DNA of 64,000 bases, taken from NCBI RefSeq assembly GCF_009299795.1, contig NZ_VIGP01000002.1, forward strand, positions 62,001-126,000, in the 5' to 3' direction. A program made the position numbers and the translations under genes. Positions 54,984 through 63,231 of the stretch are shown here, piece after piece (position 1 is the stretch's first letter; every line of letters begins with the position of its first letter). A model generated the notes under the pieces. It saw only the letters and a program-made list of their open reading frames with translations, searched no databases and had not been told where the DNA came from. The stretch is from Brachybacterium subflavum. Lineage in GTDB: Bacteria; Actinomycetota; Actinomycetes; Actinomycetales; Dermabacteraceae.

Positions 54984-56759
54984 TCAGTCACCCAGGATCG
55001 CACCGCGCGACGCGGACTTCACGAGCTTCTGATACTTGGCCAGGACACCCTTCGTGAACTTCGGTGGCAGCGGCGCCCATCCCTCCTTGCGGGACTCGAG
55101 TTCCTCGGGGTCCACCAGCACGTCCAGCTTCCCCGTCGCGACCTCGAGGCGGATCCGGTCGCCGTCGCGCACGAAGGCGATCGGCCCGCCGTCCACGGCC
55201 TCCGGCGCGATGTGGCCGACGCACAGGCCTGTGGTGCCGCCGGAGAAGCGTCCGTCGGTCATGAGCAGCACGTCCTTCCCCAGGCCGGCGCCCTTGATCG
55301 CCGCGGTGATCGCGAGCATCTCGCGCATCCCGGGGCCGCCCTTGGGGCCCTCGTAGCGGATGACGACCACGTCGCCGTGGGTGATGGTGCCGTCGCGCAG
55401 GGCCTGCAGGGCGGGCTTCTCGCGATCGAAGACGCGCGCGGTCCCCTCGAAGACGTCGCCCTCGAAGCCGGCGGACTTCACGACCGCGCCCTCGGGGGCG
55501 AGGGAGCCGTGGAGGATCGTGATGCCGCCGGTCGGCGCGATCGGGTCCGACACCGGTCGCAGGATCTTCCCGTCGGGCTCGGGCGGGTCGAGGACCTCGA
55601 GGTTCTCGGCGATCGTCCGGCCGGTGACGGTGAGGCAGTCGCCGTCGAGCAGGCCCGCCTCGAGGAGGGAGCGCATGACGACCTGGATACCGCCGACGCG
55701 GTCCACGTCGTTCATGACGTACTGGCCGTAGGGCTTGAGGTTCGCCAGGTGAGGGACCTTCGCACCGATGCGGGCGAAGTCCTCGAGCGTCAGGTCGACG
55801 TCGACCTCGTGGGCGATCGCCATGAGGTGCAGCACGGCGTTGGTGGAGCCGCCGAAGGCCTGGACGACGGCGATGGCGTTCTCGAAGGCGGGCTTGGTCA
55901 TGATGTCGCGGGTGGTGATGCCCTGGCGCAGCATCTCCACGACGGCCTCGCCGGCGCGTCGCGCGTCCGCGTCGCGGCGCCGGTCGGCCGACGGCGGCGT
56001 CGCCGAGCCGGGGATCGACATCCCGATCGCCTCGGCGACGGTGGACATGGTGTTGGCGGTGTAGAAGCCTCCGCAGGCGCCCTCGCCGGGGCAGATGCGG
56101 CGTTCGATCTGGTCGGCGTCGGCCTGGCTCATGCGGCCGCGGGCCAGTGCCCCGGCGGCCTCGAAGCCGTCGATGATGGTGACGTCCTTCGAGGTGCCGT
56201 CGGACAGGTCCACGTGGCCGGGCATGATGCTCCCGGCGTAGACGAACACGCTGGCCAGGTCCAGCCGTGCGGCGGCCATGAGCATGCCCGGCAGGGACTT
56301 GTCGCAGCCGGCGAGCAGGACGGAGCCGTCGAGCCTCTCGGCGCTCATCACGGTCTCGACGGAGTCGGCGATCAGGTCGCGCGAGACCAGGGAGAAGTGC
56401 ATGCCCTCGTGGCCCATCGAGATGCCGTCGGATACGGAGATGGTGCCGAACTGCAGGGGGTAGCCGCCCGCGGCGTGCACGCCGTCCTTCGCGGCGCCCG
56501 CCAGCCGGTCCAGGGAGAGATTGCACGGGGTGATCTCGTTCCAGGAGCTGGCGACGCCGATCTGCGGCTTGTCCCAGTCCTCGTCCCCCATGCCCACGGC
56601 GCGGAGCATCCCGCGCGAGACGATCGCGTCGGGCCCGTCGGTGACCTGGTGACTGCGGGGCTTCAGTCGCGAGGCGCCGGTGCCGGTGGCAACGGGATCG
56701 GCGGCGGTGGGATCGGCGGCGGTGGGGTCGGAATCGGCGGTGTTCCCGGGGGCGGTCAT
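54984..56759 (-). CDS. ilvD: Dihydroxy-acid dehydratase
   Basis: 591 residues. It converts dihydroxy-isovalerate and -methylvalerate to the 2-oxo acids in valine/isoleucine synthesis. Fe-S cysteines are seen in [19 protein letters not shown] and [17 protein letters not shown]; the catalytic C-terminal segment [21 protein letters not shown] is intact. The first 30 residues are an extra [12 protein letters not shown] tail encoded by 15-bp DNA repeats (56692-56735). As an Fe-S enzyme it is a consumer of the iron captured by the efe system. Confidence 0.96.
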   Translation of the reverse strand: MTAPGNTADSDPTAADPTAADPVATGTGASRLKPRSHQVTDGPDAIVSRGMLRAVGMGDEDWDKPQIGVASSWNEITPCNLSLDRLAGAAKDGVHAAGGYPLQFGTISVSDGISMGHEGMHFSLVSRDLIADSVETVMSAERLDGSVLLAGCDKSLPGMLMAAARLDLASVFVYAGSIMPGHVDLSDGTSKDVTIIDGFEAAGALARGRMSQADADQIERRICPGEGACGGFYTANTMSTVAEAIGMSIPGSATPPSADRRRDADARRAGEAVVEMLRQGITTRDIMTKPAFENAIAVVQAFGGSTNAVLHLMAIAHEVDVDLTLEDFARIGAKVPHLANLKPYGQYVMNDVDRVGGIQVVMRSLLEAGLLDGDCLTVTGRTIAENLEVLDPPEPDGKILRPVSDPIAPTGGITILHGSLAPEGAVVKSAGFEGDVFEGTARVFDREKPALQALRDGTITHGDVVVIRYEGPKGGPGMREMLAITAAIKGAGLGKDVLLMTDGRFSGGTTGLCVGHIAPEAVDGGPIAFVRDGDRIRLEVATGKLDVLVDPEELESRKEGWAPLPPKFTKGVLAKYQKLVKSASRGAILGD

Positions 56760-56823
56760 GCCCTCGACTCTAGGACGTGAGCGCGATCATGTCAGGGGGC
56801 ACGGGAGCGGAGGATCCCCCGCC

Positions 56824-57126
56824 CTACGCGACCTCAGGCGGCCATGGGGCGCTCGGTCGCGCCGATCCGGAGCGCCGACAGCACGGCTGCCAGGACGACG
56901 GCAGGACGATCCCTGCCTCCACCGCGCGCCGAGCCCCGACGCAGTCCGAGAGGTTCCCGGCGCACAACAGCAGTGACGCGAACACCAGCGCGTACCCGTC
57001 GACCATCCACAGCAGCGCGGAGATCCCGCCGCCCGGCTCCCGTCCGGTCGAGCTGAAGGCGGTGTTCACGATGAGGATGTCGAGCGTGGCGAGGACGAAC
57101 GCGCCCGCCAGCGCAGCCGCAGACAT
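56824..57126 (-). pseudogene. Truncated and frameshifted DHA2-type MFS transporter
   Basis: From ATG 57126 the frame encodes a normal transporter start, LDILIVNTAFSSTG ... LLWMVDGYALVFASLLLCAG and NLSDCVGARRAVEAG (helix 1, helix 2 and a degenerate motif A). After about 70 residues the frame turns to unrelated Pro/Ser/Trp text and stops at 56824, while a neighbouring frame reads on as LAAVLSALRIGATERPMAA. About 450 residues of the transporter are missing. This is a gene remnant. Confidence 0.72.
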
Positions 57127-57533
57127 AGCCTGACCGCAGGCGGCTAGTACCCGGGCAGGCGCTGGCCGCCCAGAGCGGGGGCGTCGCCCCCGCCCGGGTG
57201 CCCCCACCCCCTTCCACGGGGCGCGGGCGCTTCCTGTGAAGTGTCGGACTTGCCCCCACGAATGTCCCGCGCGCCGTGGAGTGGCCTTCGGTGGCTCTCT
57301 TGATTGAAGCCCGGGAGATCCGCCTCTGGAGTGGCGCACTTCGAAAACGTCCCCCGTTCTCGGTAGCTGGGAGGCGGGGGCATTCTTCGTGCCTGGCCTT
57401 CGTGGAAGGTGGCTTCTTCTATGGACCGTCGGGGAGGCCTCCACGTCGCGGGAGCAGCCACTCCCGCCATTCGAAGCGCCCCCATCCTGACCTCACGATC
57501 GGGGTGGGGGCGCCCCGTCGCCTCCTGAGTAGC
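57127..57533. other. Intergenic region upstream of the MFS remnant
   Basis: About 400 bp, noticeably less GC-rich than the core genome, with no recognisable gene apart from the hairpin at 57476-57513. It may be further degraded sequence. Confidence 0.4.
57476..57513 (-). terminator. Terminator of the GlsB-like gene
   Basis: A stem of about 12 bp GCGCCCCCATCC with GGGTGGGGGCGC (57476-57487 with 57502-57513), 21 bp beyond the stop codon; one G-T pair. Confidence 0.6.
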
Positions 57534-57818
57534 TCAGCGGCGCCGACCTGCGGCCAGACCGTAGACGACCATGACGATCAATGCGCCGATGACGGAGAGC
57601 ACGATCGTCCACACGCTCCACGGATCCGCGAAGACACCGCTGACGCCCTTGGATCCGAAAAGCCCGCCGATGAAGCCGCCGACGAGCGCGCCCACGACAC
57701 CGAGAACGATGGTCGTGCCAATGCCCATGGCCTGCTTGCCGGGCATGACCGCGCGAGCGATCAGACCGATGATCGCGCCGATGACCAGCCACCAGATGAG
57801 AGCTCCGATGAAGCCCAT
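57534..57818 (-). CDS. GlsB/YeaQ/YmgE-family stress membrane protein
   Basis: 94 residues with three hydrophobic, glycine-rich helices: ALIWWLVIGAIIGLIARAVM, MGIGTTIVLGVVGALVGGFIGG and WTIVLSVIGALIVMVVYGLA. This is the transglycosylase-associated/GlsB family linked to general stress. ATG 57818 is preferred over GTG 57827 because GGAG lies at suitable distance upstream. It neighbours Hsp20 and other stress genes. Confidence 0.88.
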   Translation of the reverse strand: MGFIGALIWWLVIGAIIGLIARAVMPGKQAMGIGTTIVLGVVGALVGGFIGGLFGSKGVSGVFADPWSVWTIVLSVIGALIVMVVYGLAAGRRR

Positions 57819-57984
57819 GATGCACACTCCAATGCACTAGGGACAGGGACGGGCCGACAATGCGACCCCTACGGGGACGCACCAGCGCGCACTTCCGTCA
57901 CACCCCGAGTGATCGAAAGCACACATAGAAGGCCCCTTTGAATCGGAGGCAACCGCCCGCTCCGCGCGCGCAAGCCGGAAACGA

Positions 57985-58020
57985 GGGCGGGCCCTGTCGC
58001 CGAAGCGACAGGGCCCGCCC
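57985..58020 (-). terminator. Terminator after hsp20
   Basis: A perfect 16-bp stem (57985-58000 with 58005-58020) capped by CGAA, 18 bp after the hsp20 stop. Confidence 0.85.
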
Positions 58021-58038
58021 ATGAGTGAGACCGGTCAG

Positions 58039-58470
58039 TCAGGTGGTGGTGGATTCGATCTGCTGAGGTGTGTTCTCGGTCGAGATCTCGATCTTGCGAG
58101 GCTTGGCCTTCTCGCTGATCGGGATCATCACGCTGAGAACGCCGTTGTTGTAGGTCGCAGAGATCTTCTCCGTATCCAGTCCCTGTCCCAGGCTGAGCTG
58201 ACGCAAGAAGCTCCCGCTGGTGCGCTCTCTGGTGATCCACTGCGCATCCTCGTCCGTGGTGAGGGTGCGCTCGGCGCGGATCGTCAGCAGCTGCCCGTCG
58301 ATGTCGACGTCGACGGATCCGGGATCGATGCCAGGCAGATCTGCCGAGAGGATGTAGTGATCACCCTTGCGGTACAGATCCATCGGCATCTGCCGCGGGC
58401 CGCGGCGGCCGGACTCGAGGACGGTGGAGGCAAAGCGCTCCAGGTCTCGGAGCGGATCATAGGTGGCCAT
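58039..58470 (-). CDS. Small heat-shock protein, Hsp20/alpha-crystallin family
   Basis: 143 residues. The alpha-crystallin domain is about 28-125: PMDLYRKGDHYILSADLPGIDPGSVDVDID, RERTSGSFLRQLSLGQGLD and the closing GVLSVMIPISEKAKPRKIEI (I/V-x-I/V region follows). It is an ATP-independent holdase. AAGGAG precedes the ATG at 58470. Both HrcA (CIRCE) and HspR (HAIR) operators lie directly upstream, so it should be strongly heat-induced. Confidence 0.94.
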   Translation of the reverse strand: MATYDPLRDLERFASTVLESGRRGPRQMPMDLYRKGDHYILSADLPGIDPGSVDVDIDGQLLTIRAERTLTTDEDAQWITRERTSGSFLRQLSLGQGLDTEKISATYNNGVLSVMIPISEKAKPRKIEISTENTPQQIESTTT

Positions 58471-58517
58471 GTCAGTCTCCTTCCTGTCGGAGGCCGCTCC
58501 CATAGCGGCCTGCGCGT

Positions 58518-58538
58518 CTTGAGCGTCCCCCGCTCAAG
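58518..58538 (-). promoter_or_regulatory. HAIR element (HspR operator) upstream of hsp20
   Basis: CTTGAGC-N7-GCTCAAG is a perfect inverted repeat matching the HspR consensus CTTGAGT-N7-ACTCAAG at 12 of 14 arm positions. It covers the predicted transcription start (near 58538), downstream of the TAATCT -10 (58546-58551, minus strand). Confidence 0.78.
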
Positions 58539-58548
58539 TGCGGCCAGA

Positions 58549-58575
58549 TTAGCACTCTCCTCCCGAGAGTGCTAG
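58549..58575 (-). promoter_or_regulatory. CIRCE element (HrcA operator) upstream of hsp20
   Basis: TTAGCACTC-N9-GAGTGCTAG matches the CIRCE consensus TTAGCACTC-N9-GAGTGCTAA in all but the last base. Its left arm overlaps the -10 hexamer of hsp20, and its right arm contains the stop codon of the upstream small gene. Confidence 0.93.
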
Positions 58576-58751
58576 ACCTCTTCCTCATCGATCGGAACCT
58601 CTTCGCGTTGCTCGAGGACGTCGACCGGGTCGGCGTCGTGGGAACCGACCGGCCCCTGCAAAGTTTGGTCCTCGTCCAGCGCAGACACCGCCTGTTCCTG
58701 CGCATCCTCGAGAGGCACATCAAGGCGGGTTTCACGCGGTTCGCCGTTCAT
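58572..58751 (-). CDS. Small acidic hypothetical protein
   Basis: 59 residues, Asp/Glu-rich (about 20 acidic residues), no cysteine. The end HDADPVDVLEQREEVPIDEE resembles short acidic proteins common in actinobacteria (ADPxDVxEQ motif), whose role is unknown. GGAGGGAG lies 5-6 nt before the ATG, a strong ribosome site. A weak promoter (TACCCT at 58794-58799, minus strand) precedes it. It lies immediately upstream of hsp20 and its stop is inside CIRCE. Confidence 0.7.
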   Translation of the reverse strand: MNGEPRETRLDVPLEDAQEQAVSALDEDQTLQGPVGSHDADPVDVLEQREEVPIDEEEV

Positions 58752-58887
58752 ATCGCTCCCTCCTTCCCTACATCCAACTGCGGCCGGATGACGAGGGTAG
58801 AGCGAAACACGGGCATCGGGAAAGCATGCGACCGAACCAATCCGGTGGTCGCTGGTGGAGCGATACCGCACCGGCGGGCGAGGCCGC

Positions 58888-60003
58888 TCAGGTGGACGGG
58901 CGATCGTGGCTGCCCGAGCTCTCGACAGAGCGCGAGTCGCGCTCTTTCTCCTCGGTATATCGGCGCTGGCGCTCGCGCTGCCCGTGCGTGAGGGTGCGGA
59001 GGTTGGTCTCATGGTCGAAGCTCGAGCCGAGTGCACCAGCGACGACCCCCATTGCCGCACTGAGCCACGCGATGTCCAGATAGTTCCCGAACGTAGGTGA
59101 CTCCCGGATGATCGTGGCCATGTAATCCGGCGAGATGGCGATCAGCCCGCCAGCCAGGATCAGGAGGACGAGAGCCAGGTAGAGCGCTACCACGCAGAGC
59201 AGCAGCGTCCCGACCGTGGAGAGGTTGTACAGCAGGACAACCCGAGCCAAACCGCTTCGTCTCGGCGAATCCCACAAGCCATTGCTGACGATCAACCACA
59301 GCACCATCGCACCTATTGCCAAGGCTCCGATGCCGACCAGGCGCGGCATCGAGAGATACGTAGACATGGCCCAGATCGAGCTGTAGAAGATCCCGAACGC
59401 CCCGGTCGCTGAGGCCGCTGCCAGCGCACTCGAGAGCCGTGGAGCGGTCTTCCGTGGCTCATTGCCGGCGACCATCCCCAGAACGGTCCGCACCCCACCG
59501 ACCGCCGGGCTGGCATGGAGAGTCGAGTGGGCCCCCGCTTCTCCAGCGTCACTCCAGTGAAGCCAGGATCGGCCGAACTGCGACGTTCCGCTCCCCTCGT
59601 TCACGGGCTTCATCTTCAGAATGCAGTCCATGAGGGTGTCCAGAATGCGCTGCCGGCTGGCGAACGCTCCGAGGGTCGGGCACGAGATCACCGCCACCTG
59701 CTCGTCGGGGAAGATCTCCGCGATCAGGGGCCTCCCGTCAGTGAGGCGAGGAATCTCCGTCAACAGCAGTACCACGTCCGGGCGCTCGTACTCCTCCGCA
59801 AGCTGCACTGCATCGCTGAGGTCGAGAGAGTTATCCGGCCGTAGGCGAAGCATCGACGTGCGCGTATGCAACTCCACCGGCGGACTGAACACCTCATTCA
59901 AATGCTCCTGAAGCTCATCCTCGATGGACCGTGCGCGCCGAGTCGGAAGCCCCGGATCCGACACCAAAAGCACTCGCACACCACGGGTCAAGCCGTCTGT
60001 CAT
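58888..60003 (-). CDS. Unknown membrane protein with N-terminal soluble domain
   Basis: 371 residues. Residues 1-140 look like an alpha/beta Rossmann-like domain: GVRVLLVSDPGLPTRRARSIEDELQEHL, ERPDVVLLLTEIPRLTDGRPL and QVAVISCPTLGAFASRQRI. Five or so hydrophobic helices follow between about 185 and 335 (ALAAASATGAFGIFYSSIWA, LVGIGALAIGAMVLWLIVSN, LLLCVVALYLALVLLILAGG). The C-terminus is charged (RERQRRYTEEKERDSRS). No family can be named with confidence. It lies upstream of the small acidic protein and hsp20 and may belong to the stress cluster. Codon use is less GC-extreme than in core genes. Confidence 0.7.
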   Translation of the reverse strand: MTDGLTRGVRVLLVSDPGLPTRRARSIEDELQEHLNEVFSPPVELHTRTSMLRLRPDNSLDLSDAVQLAEEYERPDVVLLLTEIPRLTDGRPLIAEIFPDEQVAVISCPTLGAFASRQRILDTLMDCILKMKPVNEGSGTSQFGRSWLHWSDAGEAGAHSTLHASPAVGGVRTVLGMVAGNEPRKTAPRLSSALAAASATGAFGIFYSSIWAMSTYLSMPRLVGIGALAIGAMVLWLIVSNGLWDSPRRSGLARVVLLYNLSTVGTLLLCVVALYLALVLLILAGGLIAISPDYMATIIRESPTFGNYLDIAWLSAAMGVVAGALGSSFDHETNLRTLTHGQRERQRRYTEEKERDSRSVESSGSHDRPST

Positions 60004-60043
60004 CGTGTACCTCCAACTCCCTCAAACGGTCGCCCCCAGTCTC

Positions 60044-60214
60044 TCAGCTACTACGTCGCCCCCAACCGCCCAGATCCTGCGACTCCTCGCCACGCTGCGC
60101 CCACTCGTCGTCGGCCGTCGGGACGGGCGGCTCGACGAACGGGTGCACCCGCTGCTCGATCCTGACCCGCACCTCGTGCGCCCACTCCGCGTCCCGCTCA
60201 CGCATGCTCGTCAT
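60044..60214 (-). CDS. Small hypothetical protein
   Basis: 56 residues, starting at ATG 60214 or 60205: RERDAEWAHEVRVRIEQRVH then PFVEPPVPTADDEWAQRGEE and a Gly/Ser/Arg end. The tryptophan and acidic content look protein-like rather than random, but there is no clear ribosome site and no family is recognised. Confidence 0.4.
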   Translation of the reverse strand: MTSMRERDAEWAHEVRVRIEQRVHPFVEPPVPTADDEWAQRGEESQDLGGWGRRSS

Positions 60215-60292
60215 GGGTAAAGTCTGGCCCCGGGGTGGGACACGCGGAGTCTGTTCTGCGCGAAACAGCAGAATGCCGATGTGTGACCCCTG

Positions 60293-60377
60293 GGCTACAC
60301 CTGAGCTAGGACTGGACCAAGCTCGGGTGTTCTGGCTACACCATCGGCTACACCATCGCCACATGTGTAGCACTACA
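60293..60377 (+). repeat. Direct repeats beside the tRNA remnant (possible recombinase arm sites)
   Basis: GGCTACAC occurs at 60293, 60334 and 60346 on the plus strand. A short inverted repeat TGTAG-CA-CTACA lies at 60366-60377. The cluster directly abuts the tRNA-Lys 3' remnant in a less GC-rich stretch, as expected for attachment-site arms of a tyrosine recombinase. Confidence 0.5.
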
Positions 60378-60391
60378 TACCGGGGCTGAAC

Positions 60392-60441
60392 TGGTGGGCC
60401 CGGAGGGGATCGAACCCTCGACCCGCGGATTAAAGGTCCGC
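60392..60441 (-). tRNA. 3' remnant of tRNA-Lys (anticodon arm to CCA), probable attachment site
   Basis: On the minus strand the sequence contains an anticodon stem GCGGA/TCCGC, loop CCTTTAA, variable loop, a perfect T-arm with GGTTCGATCCC and the acceptor 3' strand ending CCGGGCCCACCA. The D-arm and 5' acceptor strand are missing, and loop position 33 is C instead of the obligatory U. It is therefore not a functional tRNA but the duplicated 3' end left by an integrated element. Confidence 0.75.
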
Positions 60442-60611
60442 CAGAGCATCAGCCGCAGAGCGTGTACAAGCAGGTCAGAGGGCTCCTACTGCTACCCGAA
60501 GCGCGACGGACACCATCGCGTTGCTGTCAAGAGGTGTTCGAGAGGAGTCGGCATCTGTTCCTTGGGGATGGTGTCTCCAGAAGCCCTAGCCACACGTGCT
60601 CTCGGCTTTCC
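60442..60611. other. Junction sequence between tRNA remnant and truncated arsC
   Basis: 170 bp with lower GC than the core and no recognisable coding or RNA feature. Confidence 0.4.
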
Positions 60612-60803
60612 TCAACCTTGGACTGGAATGTCGACCTCCGCCATGGCCTCCACCGCTGCGGGGTTGATCGAGTCGGCGGGCGCAGACCCGGCGGAGCGGA
60701 CCTCGATGCGGTCCCCGGCGAGCTCCCTCAGCCACCCGGCTGCCATCTGGGATCGACCGGCGTTGTGGACACAGACGAACAAGACGCTGGGGCGAGCGGT
60801 CAT
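60612..60803 (-). pseudogene. arsC: Truncated arsenate reductase (LMW-PTP family ArsC)
   Basis: 63 codons. The N-terminal half is intact: SVLFVCVHNAGRSQMAAGWL with the CX5R phosphate loop, then RIEVRSAGSAPADSINPAAV. A stop follows DIPVQG, where full-length relatives of about 135 residues continue with the remaining catalytic cysteines and Asp-Pro loop. GGGAGG precedes its ATG. It lies downstream of arsR and ends at the island junction, so its 3' half was lost, probably during insertion or deletion. Confidence 0.82.
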
Positions 60804-60829
60804 GGGAGCCTCCCGACCGGGGGTGAGGT

Positions 60830-61195
60830 TCAGGCGATGTCGAGGAACGCGCGGAGTTCGGCAAAGGCTGACGGGACGACGGAGTAGTGCGCCCAACGAC
60901 CCTTCTGCTCGCGTGTGAGCAGGCCGGCGTCGACGAGCTTCTTCATGTGGTGGCTGACGGTGGGCTGACTGATGCCCAGCGGCTCGGTGAGATCGCACGC
61001 GCAGACCGACTCGCAGCCCTGGGCGGCGACGTGGGAGAGAAGCCGGAGGCGCGTGGGGTCGGACAGCGCCTTGAGCAGGGACGCGATCCGCTCGGCGTCG
61101 ACGGTCTCGACCGGACCTGCGGACAGCGAGCAGCACTCCTCAGAGCCGGTCCTCGCCGCGAATCCGGTGGCTGTGGCGTCGGTCGTCGTGGTCAT
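60830..61195 (-). CDS. arsR: ArsR-family arsenite-responsive repressor
   Basis: 121 residues, a winged helix protein: RIASLLKALSDPTRLRLLSHVAA, then the metalloid site GCESVCACDLTEPLG in the DNA-binding helix region, and the recognition helix SQPTVSHHMKKLVDAGLL. Extra cysteines occur near the N-terminus (GSEECCSLS). Arsenite binding releases it from DNA. It is divergent from the ACR3 pump gene and should repress both directions. Confidence 0.93.
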   Translation of the reverse strand: MTTTTDATATGFAARTGSEECCSLSAGPVETVDAERIASLLKALSDPTRLRLLSHVAAQGCESVCACDLTEPLGISQPTVSHHMKKLVDAGLLTREQKGRWAHYSVVPSAFAELRAFLDIA

Positions 61196-61209
61196 GCCCT
61201 CACCTTACA

Positions 61210-61262
61210 TTGACAGTCATCGATGCGGAACATAGCGTACTCATCGATAACCGTCGATGGAA
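61210..61262. promoter_or_regulatory. ars promoter and ArsR operator region
   Basis: TTGACA (61210-61215), a 17-nt spacer and TAGCGT (61233-61238) form a near-consensus plus-strand promoter for ACR3. CATCGAT occurs at 61218 and 61242, with GTCGATGG at 61253-61260. These repeats around the -10 are the likely ArsR binding site. Confidence 0.7.
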
Positions 61263-61276
61263 GGTGCCGAGGTCTG

Positions 61277-62368
61277 ATGAGTACGACCACCAAGGATGTA
61301 GAGCAGCCGCGCGTGATGAAGGGAATGTCCTTCCTCGATCGTTGGCTCCCGGTATGGATCCTGGCCGCCATGGCCGTGGGGCTCCTGCTGGGGCGGTTCG
61401 TCTTCGGCCTGAACACCGCGCTGGAGGCGGTGAAGATCGGGTCTGTGTCCCTGCCCATCGCGATCGGGCTGTTGGTGATGATGTATCCGGTCCTGGCGAA
61501 GGTCCGCTACGACGAGACCCGGAGAATCGGAGCTGACCGACGCCTGCTGGTGACTTCGTTGGTGCTGAACTGGCTCGTCGGACCGGCACTCATGTTCGGC
61601 CTCGCGTGGATCTTCCTTGCCGACCTGCCGGAGTACCGGACCGGCCTGATCATCGTGGGCCTCGCGCGCTGCATCGCGATGGTGCTCATCTGGAACGATC
61701 TCGCCTGCGGTGACCGAGAGGCGGCCGCCGTGCTGGTCGCGATCAACTCCGTCTTCCAGGTGATCGCCTTCGGAGCCCTGGGCTGGTTCTACCTCCAGGC
61801 GCTGCCGTCGTGGCTGGGGCTGCCGACCACGTCGGCCGAATTCTCGATCGGCGCGATCGTCCTCAGCGTGCTGATCTTCCTCGGGATCCCTCTGGTCGCC
61901 GGGTTCCTGACCCGCGTCCTCGGGGAGAAGGCGAAGGGTCGGGCCTGGTACGAGGAGCGGTTCCTCCCGAGGATCGGCCCGTGGGCGCTGTACGGGCTGC
62001 TGTTCACCATCGTGCTGCTGTTCGCTCTCCAGGGCGACGCGATCCTCTCCGCCCCGGGCGACGTGGCCCGCATCGCCCTGCCGCTGCTGGTCTACTTCGT
62101 GGTCATGTTCCTGGGATCCTTCCTGCTCGGACGGGCGATCGGCCTGAATTACGCCAAGTCCACGACCGTCGCGTTCACCGCCTCGGGCAACAACTTCGAG
62201 CTCGCCATCGCCGTCGCCATCGGCACATTCGGCGTCACCTCCGGCCAGGCCCTCGCCGGTGTCGTCGGCCCCCTGATCGAGGTCCCGGTCCTCGTCGCCC
62301 TCGTCTACGTCGCTCTCGCCATGGGCCGCCGGCTCTTCCCCGGCGACGAGACCGTTCCCACCCGATGA
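61277..62368 (+). CDS. acr3: Arsenite efflux permease ACR3
   Basis: 363 residues with ten membrane helices. ACR3 features: [44 protein letters not shown] (the conserved cysteine needed for As(III) transport) and [21 protein letters not shown]. It exports arsenite using the proton gradient. ATG 61277 has GGAAGG and GAGG upstream. It is coupled to the downstream reductase. Confidence 0.95.
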   Translation: MSTTTKDVEQPRVMKGMSFLDRWLPVWILAAMAVGLLLGRFVFGLNTALEAVKIGSVSLPIAIGLLVMMYPVLAKVRYDETRRIGADRRLLVTSLVLNWLVGPALMFGLAWIFLADLPEYRTGLIIVGLARCIAMVLIWNDLACGDREAAAVLVAINSVFQVIAFGALGWFYLQALPSWLGLPTTSAEFSIGAIVLSVLIFLGIPLVAGFLTRVLGEKAKGRAWYEERFLPRIGPWALYGLLFTIVLLFALQGDAILSAPGDVARIALPLLVYFVVMFLGSFLLGRAIGLNYAKSTTVAFTASGNNFELAIAVAIGTFGVTSGQALAGVVGPLIEVPVLVALVYVALAMGRRLFPGDETVPTR

Positions 62369-62391
62369 ACCAGCAGAGAGATCGAGCCACC

Positions 62392-62820
62392 ATGACCGCG
62401 AAACGCCCCGCAGTCCTGTTCGTGTGCGTGAAGAACGGCGGCAAGTCCCAGATGGCGGCCGCCCTCATGCGCCACCGCGCCGGAGATGCCGTCGAGGTGC
62501 ACTCCGCCGGCACCCGCCCCGGCACCGCCATCAATGCCCAGTCCGCGGAGGCGATCGCCGAGGTCGGCGCGGACATGTCCTCCGCCGTCCCGCAGCCGGT
62601 CACCCCCGAGCTGCTGCGCAGCGTCGACCACGTGATCGTCATCGGCGGCGAAGCCGTCATCGAACCCGTTGAGGGAATGACCGCGCCGGTCACCACCTGG
62701 CACACCGATGAGCCCTCCCAGCGGGGCATCGAAGGGATGGAGCGCATGCGCCTGGTGCGCGACGACATCGACGCCCGCGTCCGTGCACTCCTGAACGACC
62801 TCACCCCTACCGCGAACTGA
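62392..62820 (+). CDS. arsC: Arsenate reductase, mycothiol-dependent LMW-PTP-like type
   Basis: 142 residues. LMW-phosphatase fold with SVLFVC-like start [21 protein letters not shown], middle [20 protein letters not shown] and Asp-loop region [25 protein letters not shown]. The phosphate loop is C-X5-K rather than C-X5-R, and only one cysteine remains, so a thioredoxin-type three-cysteine mechanism is impossible. A single-cysteine, mycothiol/mycoredoxin-linked arsenate reductase as in Corynebacterium is the likely type. An alternative in-frame ATG at 62365 overlaps the ACR3 stop. Confidence 0.85.
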   Translation: MTAKRPAVLFVCVKNGGKSQMAAALMRHRAGDAVEVHSAGTRPGTAINAQSAEAIAEVGADMSSAVPQPVTPELLRSVDHVIVIGGEAVIEPVEGMTAPVTTWHTDEPSQRGIEGMERMRLVRDDIDARVRALLNDLTPTAN

Positions 62821-63180
62821 GCGCACCCGCAGCGACACCGCCCGACCTCGTCACCGCATCGAACTCGCCTCCCTGGTCGTCATCGACCCTGGTCCCATCG
62901 GCCCGGCCGCTGCCGCCCACCTCTGAGAACGCGGCTCTCGGCTCCTTGCCCCGGATGCCGGACCCGTCAATAGAGCGCGCCTACCAGCGCCTCGGCGCTC
63001 GCGCAGGCGAGACCGCGCTTCGACACCGATCGGTCGCCGACATGGTTCTCGCACCGTGTACACCCTGCTCGTCCCGCGGACGCAGCAGGCAGGCACTCCC
63101 CGCCATACGGGCCGGGTGTGCGTGGGGTTCGCCGACCTTCGTCACCTTCCGCTGACCGCACGCCACAACGCCAGCGCAGC
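62821..63180. other. Intergenic region between arsC and the copper protein gene
   Basis: About 360 bp with no gene recognised on either strand; short open frames lack starts, ribosome sites and family resemblance. Confidence 0.4.
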
Positions 63181-63209
63181 GGGAGCCTCGACCACCGGTC
63201 GGGGCTCCC
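63181..63209 (-). terminator. Terminator after the copper-binding protein gene
   Basis: A 13-bp stem (63181-63193 with 63197-63209, one G-T pair) and a 3-nt loop, 22 bp beyond the stop codon. Confidence 0.72.
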
Positions 63210-63231
63210 TCTGCGTGCAGAGGCAGCGTCG

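Noticed and set aside
60392..60441. Functional tRNA gene
   Set aside because: The D-arm and 5' acceptor strand are absent and U33 is replaced, so it cannot fold as a complete tRNA.
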